A stretch of DNA of 16,165 nucleotides from the NCBI GenBank assembly GCA_905215205.1, contig CAJMPK010000019.1:1-16165 (forward strand), written 5' to 3'. This DNA is from an uncultured bacterium (lineage in GTDB: Bacteria; Actinomycetota; Coriobacteriia; Coriobacteriales; Coriobacteriaceae). Shown one piece after another: positions 1 to 5,362 of the stretch. Every line of letters begins with the position of its first letter. The first letter of the stretch is position 1. The position numbers and the translations under genes were made by a program. The notes below the pieces were generated by a model, which worked only from the letters and a program-made list of their open reading frames with translations, was not told where the DNA came from and made no database searches.

Positions 1-951
1 CAGGAATGGGACAAGGTGTTCCCCAAAAGCGACAAGGTTGAGCACAGCAAGGCGACCTTCCACAACCGATACGGCATCACGCTGGCGGCCGACGTCTACG
101 TGCCAAAGAACGCGGAGGGCAAGCTGCCTGCCATCGCCGTCAGCGGTCCGTTTGGCGCGGTGAAGGAGCAAACGTCCGGCCTTTATGCGCAGAAAATGGC
201 GGAGCTGGGCTTTTTCGCGATTGCCTTCGACCCGTCCTATACCGGCGAGAGCGGCGGTGCGCCCCGCTATGTAGCATCGCCGGACATCAACACCGAGGAT
301 TTCTGCGCAGCGGTGGACTTCCTCTCGGTACAGGAAAACGTCGATCCGGAGCGTATCGGCATCATCGGTATCTGCGGTTGGGGCGGCATGGCAGTCAATG
401 CGGCAGCCATCGACACCCGTATCAAAGCTACCGCAGCTATGACCATGTACGACATGACCCGCGTGACCGCAAACGGCTATTTTGACGCCGAGGATTCCGA
501 GCAGGCGCGCTTTGAAAAGCGGAAAGCACTGAATGCGCAGCGCACCGAGGACTATAAAAATGACAGCTACGCGCTGGCGGGCGGCGTGGTTGATCCGCTG
601 CCCGATGACGCGCCGCAGTTTGTGGCGGACTATTACGCCTACTACAAGACTCCGCGAGGCTACCATCCCCGCAGCCTGGGCTCCAATGGCGGCTGGAATG
701 TGACGTCTTCGCTGTCGTTTTTGAACATGCCGATCCTGCAGTACGCCGGCGAGATCCGTTCCGCCGTGTTGCTGGTGCACGGCGAGAAGGCGCACTCCCT
801 CTATTTCAGCGAAACCGCGTACGGCAAGCTGACTGGGGACAACAAGGAATTGCTCATTATCCCCGGTGCCAACCACACAGACCTTTACGATCAGATGGAC
901 ATCATTCCGTTTGGAAAGCTGAAGGCATTCTTTGAGGAGTATCTGAAATAA
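1..951 (+). CDS. Alpha/beta hydrolase, dienelactone-hydrolase-like, 5'-truncated by the window edge
   Basis: The reading frame is open from base 1 (QEWDKVFPKSDK...) and ends at a TAA at 949-951. A GTG at 16 is the first start-like codon, but no ribosome binding site precedes it and the in-frame residues before it look native, so the gene probably begins upstream of the window. The protein has an alpha/beta-hydrolase layout: an N-terminal beta strand region (GITLAADVYVP), a nucleophile-elbow region GICGWGG at 367-387, an acidic residue in LLVHGEKAHS near 766-798, and a late histidine in PGANHTD near 862-882. The elbow carries Cys (373-375) rather than Ser, as in dienelactone hydrolases (GYCLGG), but with one extra residue. 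Relatives are generic hydrolases of unknown substrate, and no signal peptide can be judged because the N-terminus is missing. The family call is firm; the substrate is unknown. Confidence 0.85.
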   Translation, partial: QEWDKVFPKSDKVEHSKATFHNRYGITLAADVYVPKNAEGKLPAIAVSGPFGAVKEQTSGLYAQKMAELGFFAIAFDPSYTGESGGAPRYVASPDINTEDFCAAVDFLSVQENVDPERIGIIGICGWGGMAVNAAAIDTRIKATAAMTMYDMTRVTANGYFDAEDSEQARFEKRKALNAQRTEDYKNDSYALAGGVVDPLPDDAPQFVADYYAYYKTPRGYHPRSLGSNGGWNVTSSLSFLNMPILQYAGEIRSAVLLVHGEKAHSLYFSETAYGKLTGDNKELLIIPGANHTDLYDQMDIIPFGKLKAFFEEYLK

Positions 952-1024
952 GGCGTGCCTTGATTTAATGCCAAGTCTCCAGCAACGATTCTTCTAAAGA
1001 GTGGGAGTAGCTGAAACGAGGCGA

Positions 1025-1054
1025 TTGATTAACCCCATTCGTTTTGGTTATAAG
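1025..1054 (+). promoter_or_regulatory. Putative sigma70-type promoter of the flavoprotein gene
   Basis: TTGATT at 1025-1030 and TATAAG at 1049-1054 are separated by 18 bases and resemble -35 and -10 boxes. The predicted transcription start would fall near 1060, at the left edge of the hairpin at 1059-1080. The call is by eye only. Confidence 0.45.
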
Positions 1055-1058
1055 AAAA

Positions 1059-1080
1059 CATGCTGCGCGCCTGCAGCATG
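1059..1080 (+). promoter_or_regulatory. Perfect 8-bp inverted repeat abutting the ribosome binding site of the flavoprotein gene
   Basis: CATGCTGC (1059-1066) and GCAGCATG (1073-1080) are exact reverse complements separated by six bases. The right arm ends one base before the AAGGAG at 1081-1086. It could be a 5'-end mRNA hairpin or a repressor palindrome at the transcription start. No T-run follows, so it is not a terminator. Confidence 0.55.
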
Positions 1081-1096
1081 AAGGAGAGGGAATCCT

Positions 1097-1627
1097 ATGA
1101 ATATCGTTGTATTGAGTGGCAGCCCGCGCAAGGGTGCCAATACCGACACCATGGTCGAGGCCTTTGCCGAGACCGCGCGCGAGGGCGGCCATACGGTCGA
1201 GGTCATCCGCGTTGCAGGCAAAAAGATCGCCGGCTGCTTGGGATGCCAGTACTGCTTTACCCACGAGGGCACCTGTGTGCAGAAGGATGACATGGCCGAC
1301 GTGATCGAGTCGCTGAAAGGCGCCGACATGGTTGTCTTCGCTTCGCCCATCTACTGGTTTGATATCACCGCGCAGGAGAAGGCCGCCATCGACCGCCTGT
1401 ACGCCTTCGGCGCCACGGGCTTCCCGTTCACCAAGACGGCCCTTTTGCTCGATAGCCACAGTGAGGGCGTCTATGATGCGGCGATCGCTATGTACAAGTC
1501 AGCCTGCGCCTACTGCAAGTGGGAGGACCAGGGCATTGTCACCATCAGCGGCATGACCGAGCGCGACAGCATGGCATCGTCGCCCAAGTTGGAAGAGGTG
1601 CGAGAGCTCGCTCGCAAGCTCGCCTAA
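1097..1627 (+). CDS. NADPH-dependent FMN reductase / iron-sulfur flavoprotein (ISF-type flavodoxin fold)
   Basis: The gene encodes 176 residues with ATG at 1097, preceded by AAGGAGAGGG at 1081-1090. The N-terminus carries the flavodoxin-like phosphate-binding loop LSGSPRKGAN (residues 6-15), which in this family holds the FMN phosphate. Cys47, Cys50, Cys53 and Cys60 form a compact C-x2-C-x2-C-x6-C motif followed by KDDM; this matches the cluster-binding motif of archaeal and clostridial iron-sulfur flavoproteins, where it ligates a 4Fe-4S cluster next to FMN. The segment ASPIYWFDITAQEKAAIDRLY (around residues 82-102) is the usual second flavin-contact region, described here by its location. 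The protein is probably cytoplasmic and passes single electrons between ferredoxin-like donors and an unknown acceptor. It stands alone, with its own promoter and 5' hairpin. The cluster is inferred from Cys spacing. Confidence 0.9.
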   Translation: MNIVVLSGSPRKGANTDTMVEAFAETAREGGHTVEVIRVAGKKIAGCLGCQYCFTHEGTCVQKDDMADVIESLKGADMVVFASPIYWFDITAQEKAAIDRLYAFGATGFPFTKTALLLDSHSEGVYDAAIAMYKSACAYCKWEDQGIVTISGMTERDSMASSPKLEEVRELARKLA

Positions 1628-1637
1628 GGACAAGAAG

Positions 1638-1708
1638 AACGCATGGCAATCGGTGTTGGTGGAAATACTTGCAATCCTTACCAAGAGGAATGCTGATTGC
1701 CATGCGTT
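1638..1708. repeat. Long inverted repeat (14-bp perfect core, 20-bp stem with wobbles) between convergent genes
   Basis: AACGCATGGCAATC at 1638-1651 is exactly reverse-complementary to 1695-1708. In RNA the pairing continues inward without interruption to 1657 and 1689, using three G-U wobbles, which gives a 20-bp stem closed by a 31-base loop (1658-1688). GGT (1658-1660) and ACC (1680-1682) could pair inside the loop. The element begins 11 bases after the flavoprotein stop and ends 28 bases before the ATPase stop. There is no adjacent U-run on either strand, so it is not a textbook intrinsic terminator. It may protect 3' ends of the convergent transcripts, be a structured RNA, or be a remnant of a miniature repeat. 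Confidence 0.7.
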
Positions 1709-1735
1709 GATGCTTCCGCGGACAATTCCGGCGTG

Positions 1736-2830
1736 CTAAAACGCCTTCTCGTTCAAGAATTCCCTGAACGCGGGAATGTCAAAGCCAACGAGACGACACC
1801 CGCGCTCTCCAATGACGCCGTCCTCCAGGAGGCGGCGCTTGTATTGGCTTGCATAGTTGCTTGCGACGCCCATACGCTTGGCTATCTCCGAGACCCTGCT
1901 GGGGCCAGAATCGGGCAGCATCGCGAGCAAAAACTCAATGTCTTTATCGGAAAGCTCCCGATAGGTCGTTTCGAGAATGCGATCGCGCAGTTCCATGCGG
2001 GCAAGCAGAGAACCCTGCTGGACATCAGATGCGCTGATTTTGGGCGAGCTCTCCGAAACATCCCATGTGCGATATCCGACGAGCTGCATCATATAGGGAA
2101 ATCCGTCGACGGCCTTCACGGCATCCTCGAGCGCTTCTGGCGTGATTGAGCGGCCTCCGGCCTCAACGGTTTTGCGAAAGGCGTTTGCAATTTCAACGTC
2201 AGCGATTCGTCCCAGCTGATGGTACTGGGAGCGCCTGAGGAACGAGACGGAATCGTTACGCAGCAACGCCGATACCTTGTAGGGCAGTCCTGCCATGAGT
2301 AGGGCTACTTTTTTACCTTCGCGTACAAAGTGCTGGTAAACAGAGGCAAATTGAAGCATTTCTTCGAGATCGACTGTGACTTCATCGATGGTGATGGGAA
2401 GTCCGATGTCATGTTTTTCGAGTTGCTTAAAGATGCCATTCATGCGTGTGCGCCAGTTGCCCTGGGCCTCTTGAGCATATGTCCAATCGATGCCCACTGG
2501 ACCAATTTGAACGCCGTTTATGCGCGCGTGAGGCTGTGAGAGGTAGCTATCTGCGGCTTCTTTGGTTCGCTCGATAATATCTTCGAGCATGCCTGGCATG
2601 GCGGAGACATTTGCTGCGATCCAGCCGTGTTCAAGCGCCGTTTCTGAAAGGAGCGAGAGAAGCGCCGTCTTGCCCGTTCCCCTTGCGCCAGTAAAAATGG
2701 TCGACAGGTTGGGATCTCCCGGGCCGTTGATAAAGCCACGGTTGATGTCACGCAGGATATGCTCGCGACCCGCTAGAAAGGGAGGGACGCTTCCGAACGT
2801 CGGGGTAAAGGGGTTCTTGCTGTACTCCAT
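1736..2830 (-). CDS. AAA-type ATP-binding protein with C-terminal winged helix
   Basis: The product is 364 residues when started at ATG 2828-2830 (MEYSKNPFTPTFG), which has an AAAGGAG ribosome binding site a few bases upstream. An in-frame ATG at 2884 would add 18 residues translated from tandem repeats and lacks a binding site, so it is not used. Walker A is GARGTGKT at residues 48-55, and Walker B is LPITIDEV with Asp149-Glu150. The ATPase core belongs to the broad AAA_16/Orc-like P-loop group. The C-terminus (about 290-360) has a helix-turn-helix pattern (VSEIAKRMGVASNYASQYKRRL) and a beta wing, suggesting DNA binding. Such orphan ATPases are common in Actinomycetota and their role is not established; an ATP-dependent regulator or DNA-associated switch is plausible. 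It is transcribed alone, and the repeats around its leader suggest self-regulation. Confidence 0.85.
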   Translation of the reverse strand: MEYSKNPFTPTFGSVPPFLAGREHILRDINRGFINGPGDPNLSTIFTGARGTGKTALLSLLSETALEHGWIAANVSAMPGMLEDIIERTKEAADSYLSQPHARINGVQIGPVGIDWTYAQEAQGNWRTRMNGIFKQLEKHDIGLPITIDEVTVDLEEMLQFASVYQHFVREGKKVALLMAGLPYKVSALLRNDSVSFLRRSQYHQLGRIADVEIANAFRKTVEAGGRSITPEALEDAVKAVDGFPYMMQLVGYRTWDVSESSPKISASDVQQGSLLARMELRDRILETTYRELSDKDIEFLLAMLPDSGPSRVSEIAKRMGVASNYASQYKRRLLEDGVIGERGCRLVGFDIPAFREFLNEKAF

Positions 2831-2839
2831 GGTAGCTCC

Positions 2840-2894
2840 TTTGCAAGTTTTGCTAATTTTTGCAAGTTTTACTAACTTTTGCAAGTTTTGCTAA
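2840..2894 (-). repeat. Three tandem 17-bp direct repeats, 19-bp period, before the ATPase gene
   Basis: On the plus strand the copies are TTTGCAAGTTTTGCTAA (2840-2856), TTTGCAAGTTTTACTAA (2859-2875, one mismatch) and TTTGCAAGTTTTGCTAA (2878-2894). Each starts exactly 19 bases after the last. The junctions create short palindromes such as AACTT-GCAA-AAGTT on the minus strand. The first copy overlaps the ribosome binding site of the ATPase gene, so a protein bound here would block translation initiation or transcription. Probably an operator or iteron-like array; three abutting copies without variable spacers are not a CRISPR array. Confidence 0.85.
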
Positions 2895-2930
2895 CGACTG
2901 ACCAAAGGGCATCGAAGCAGTGACGCTGAC

Positions 2931-2981
2931 ATTTTTTACGCAGAAAAATAAGCAGAAATCAATTTATCTGCGTTAAAAAAT
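2931..2981. promoter_or_regulatory. AT-rich inverted repeat in the ATPase leader, overlapping a possible promoter
   Basis: ATTTTTTACGCAGA (2931-2944) pairs with 2967-2981, with one extra base in the right arm. The 22-base spacer contains a further GCAGA. On the minus strand TTGATT (2957-2962) and TAAAAA (2933-2938), 18 bases apart, could be -35 and -10 boxes for the ATPase gene, with a start near 2926. No T-run follows the stem in either direction, so a promoter/operator reading fits better than a terminator. The promoter boxes are weak. Confidence 0.4.
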
Positions 2982-2991
2982 AGTTGAGAAG

Positions 2992-3040
2992 AAAAACGAC
3001 GAGTCCCGGGCGCAATGCCGTTGCATTCCGGGCCTCGTCG
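2992..3040 (-). terminator. Intrinsic terminator of the topoisomerase operon
   Basis: On the minus strand CGACGAG (3040-3034) pairs with CTCGTCG (3003-2997). An inner five- to six-pair GC stem (3028-3032 with 3005-3009) and an AATGC/GCATT tip stack on top. The stem is followed directly by five T residues (2996-2992). It lies 37 bases downstream of the ParC-like stop codon. This is a strong and well-placed terminator. Confidence 0.9.
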
Positions 3041-3076
3041 CTTTGCGAAGTATCTAACGATCTCTTTGCCGTCGTC

Positions 3077-5317
3077 CTAGTCAAACAGACTCGGCATGTC
3101 GTTTTCTTTCATGAGGGCGCCGGCAGAGGGGAGGCTCTGCGCGGTGAACTTCTCGGCTGAGACGCCGGCGCCAAGAATCTCCTCGGTCGTGCCGACGGTG
3201 GTGACCGAGCGGCCCTTCTTGGCCGTAAAGGCCTGGACGCCCTGCGTGTTGGTGGTCGTCTTGGTCTTGAGCAACGATGTGTTGAAGTTCATTAGGCGGT
3301 AGTCGCTCGAGACCAGCGCGAGGTCGCGGTCTTCCTTGAGCACCTGGGCATACAGCAGCTTGCTGCCACCGTAGATGGCGTTCTTGAGGCGCTTGCGGTT
3401 GGTCTTGGTGACGTATCCGGAAAGCGCGACGCGCACCACGCGGCCGTTCTCAAAGACGAACAGCACGTCGGCCTTGTAGTCCTCGGGGTCGATGACCCAG
3501 ATGACGCTCTCGTCGGGTTCCATCTCGAGGTCGGTGGGCAGGTACGAGCCCAGCTGTGCCGACTTGGTATCCTCAAACGCCGCGACTTTGCACTTATAAA
3601 CCTGGCTCTTGTTGGTAAACACGAGCAGCTCGTGCGTATTGGAGGACGGGAACTCGATAAAGGGTTTGTCGCCGTCCTTGTACTTGAGCGTGGTCGCCTT
3701 CTTGAGTACGCGGTCCGTCATCTTCTTAAGGTAGCCATCGCGCGAGAGCATGATGGTAACCGGATATTCCTCGACCTCGGGCTCCAGGCTTACCTCGATA
3801 ACCTCATGGGGCTCGATTCTACCCGTGCGGCGCGGCATCACGTACTTCTTGTTGACTGTGGCCAGCTCGTCGCTGATGACCTTCTTGATGTTCTCCTCGC
3901 TGGAGAGGATCTCCTCAAGCTCGGCAATCTCGCCCTCAAGCTTGGCAATGTCCTTGGTGCGGTTGAGGATGTACTCCTCGTTGATATTGCGGAGCTTAAG
4001 TTCGGCAACAAACTCGGCCTGGGTCTCGTCAATGTCGAAACCCTTCATAAGGTTGGGCACGACCTCGGCCTCGAGCTTGGTGCCACGGATGATGGCGATC
4101 GCCTTGTCGATGTCGAGCAAGATCGCCTCAAGGCCGTGCAGCAGGTGCAGGCGCTCGGACTTTTTGCCCAGGTCAAAGTTAATGCGGCGACGCGTGGACT
4201 CAATACGCCACTTGACCCACTCGTGCAGAATCTGGCGCACGCCCATAACACGGGGATAGCCGTCGACCAGCACGTTAAAGTTGCACGAGAACGAATCCTG
4301 TAGCGTGGTCGAGCGATAGAGCTTGGCCATGAGCTTGTCGGGGTCGACACCGCGCTTAAGGTCGATGGCGATGCGCAGGCCCGAGAGGTCGGTCTCGTCG
4401 CGAATGTCGGCGATCTCCTTGACCTTGCCCTCTTTGGAGAGCTTGACGATGCGCTCGATGATGACATCGGTCTTGGTGGTGTAGGGGATTTCGTACACCT
4501 CGATGATGCGCTCTTCGGGAATCCAGCGCCAACGGGAGCGGATCTGGAAGCTGCCAAGGCCGGTCTCGATAATCTTTTCCATCTCCTCGCGGCGGTAGAT
4601 AATCTCGCCGCCGGTCGAAAAATCGGGCATGGGCATGTATTCGAGCAGGTCGCAGTCGGGATCCTGCAGGTAGTGCATGGTGGCAGTGCAGACCTCGTTG
4701 AGGTTGAAGCCGCAGATGTCGGACGCCATGGCGACGCCGATGCCCTTGTTGGCCGAGACAAGGATGTTGGGGAACGTGGTGGGCAGCAAACGCGGCTCCT
4801 TCATGGCGCCGTCGTAGCTGTCGACAAAGTCGACCGGGTCTTTGTCGATGTCCTTGAAGATCTCGGCGCTGATGGGGGAGAGCTTGGCCTCGGTATAACG
4901 CGAGGCGGCGTAGCTCAGATCGCCCGAATAGTACTTGCCAAAGTTGCCCTTCGACTCCACGAAGGGGGCAAGCAGCGCTTCGTTGCCCGTCGCCAGGCGC
5001 ACCATCGTCTCGTAGATCGCGGCGTCGCCGTGCGGGTTGAGCTTCATGGTCTGGCCCACGATGTTGGCGCTCTTCTGGCGCTCGCCCTTGAGCAGGCCCA
5101 TCTTGTACATGGTGTAGAGCAGCTTGCGGTGCGAGGGCTTAAAGCCGTCGATCTCGGGGAACGCACGCGAGACGTTGACGCTCATGGCGTAGGGCATGTA
5201 GTTGACCTCGAGCGTCTGCGTGATCGGCTGGTCGGTGACCTCGGAGTGCAGGCCGATGACGTTCTCGGCGTTAACCTGCTTTTTCTTTGGCTGGTTCTTC
5301 GTCTTCTTCTTTGCCAC
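3077..5317 (-). CDS. parC: Type IIA DNA topoisomerase subunit A, ParC-like (topoisomerase IV / gyrase A family)
   Basis: The product is 746 residues, close to E. coli ParC and shorter than GyrA. It starts at GTG 5315-5317 with AGAGGAT just upstream, and opens with a lysine-rich tail. The winged-helix breakage-reunion domain contains FKPSHRKLLYTM (59-70), PHGDAAIYE (95-103) and the catalytic tyrosine Tyr141 in ASRYTE. The tower domain and coiled-coil gate follow (about 200-500), then a C-terminal region (about 500-746) expected to form a beta pinwheel. I see no typical GyrA-box, which favours decatenation or relaxation over negative supercoiling. At the position equivalent to GyrA Ser83 there is Ala99, and at Asp87 there is Glu103. 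The gene follows the ParE-like gene by 45 bases, so the two are co-transcribed and should form an A2B2 enzyme that cuts DNA and passes a second duplex through the break. The ParC rather than GyrA label is an inference. Confidence 0.88.
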   Translation of the reverse strand: MAKKKTKNQPKKKQVNAENVIGLHSEVTDQPITQTLEVNYMPYAMSVNVSRAFPEIDGFKPSHRKLLYTMYKMGLLKGERQKSANIVGQTMKLNPHGDAAIYETMVRLATGNEALLAPFVESKGNFGKYYSGDLSYAASRYTEAKLSPISAEIFKDIDKDPVDFVDSYDGAMKEPRLLPTTFPNILVSANKGIGVAMASDICGFNLNEVCTATMHYLQDPDCDLLEYMPMPDFSTGGEIIYRREEMEKIIETGLGSFQIRSRWRWIPEERIIEVYEIPYTTKTDVIIERIVKLSKEGKVKEIADIRDETDLSGLRIAIDLKRGVDPDKLMAKLYRSTTLQDSFSCNFNVLVDGYPRVMGVRQILHEWVKWRIESTRRRINFDLGKKSERLHLLHGLEAILLDIDKAIAIIRGTKLEAEVVPNLMKGFDIDETQAEFVAELKLRNINEEYILNRTKDIAKLEGEIAELEEILSSEENIKKVISDELATVNKKYVMPRRTGRIEPHEVIEVSLEPEVEEYPVTIMLSRDGYLKKMTDRVLKKATTLKYKDGDKPFIEFPSSNTHELLVFTNKSQVYKCKVAAFEDTKSAQLGSYLPTDLEMEPDESVIWVIDPEDYKADVLFVFENGRVVRVALSGYVTKTNRKRLKNAIYGGSKLLYAQVLKEDRDLALVSSDYRLMNFNTSLLKTKTTTNTQGVQAFTAKKGRSVTTVGTTEEILGAGVSAEKFTAQSLPSAGALMKENDMPSLFD

Positions 5318-5362
5318 GATATCCTCTTGAACTTCTTATGGGCCGTCGTTATCGATTTACTG

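Noticed and set aside
965..1459. A 164-codon minus-strand frame across the flavoprotein gene
   Set aside because: It is antisense to a clear ISF-type flavoprotein with a full Cys motif and ribosome binding site; no domain is recognisable in it.
2831..2884. An 18-residue N-terminal extension of the AAA ATPase
   Set aside because: It would be translated from the tandem repeats, has no binding site upstream, and bypasses a good AAAGGAG placed correctly for ATG 2830.
2840..2894. A CRISPR array reading of the tandem repeats
   Set aside because: The copies are only 17 bp with two-base gaps and no spacers, and there are no cas genes nearby.
2931..2981. A second terminator for the topoisomerase operon
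   Set aside because: Neither strand has a T-run following the stem, and a strong terminator already lies at 2992-3040.
3632..4303. A 223-codon plus-strand frame within the ParC-like gene
   Set aside because: It is antisense to a fully conserved catalytic region, without a start signal. Its leucine-rich look comes from reverse-reading GAG and CTC codons.
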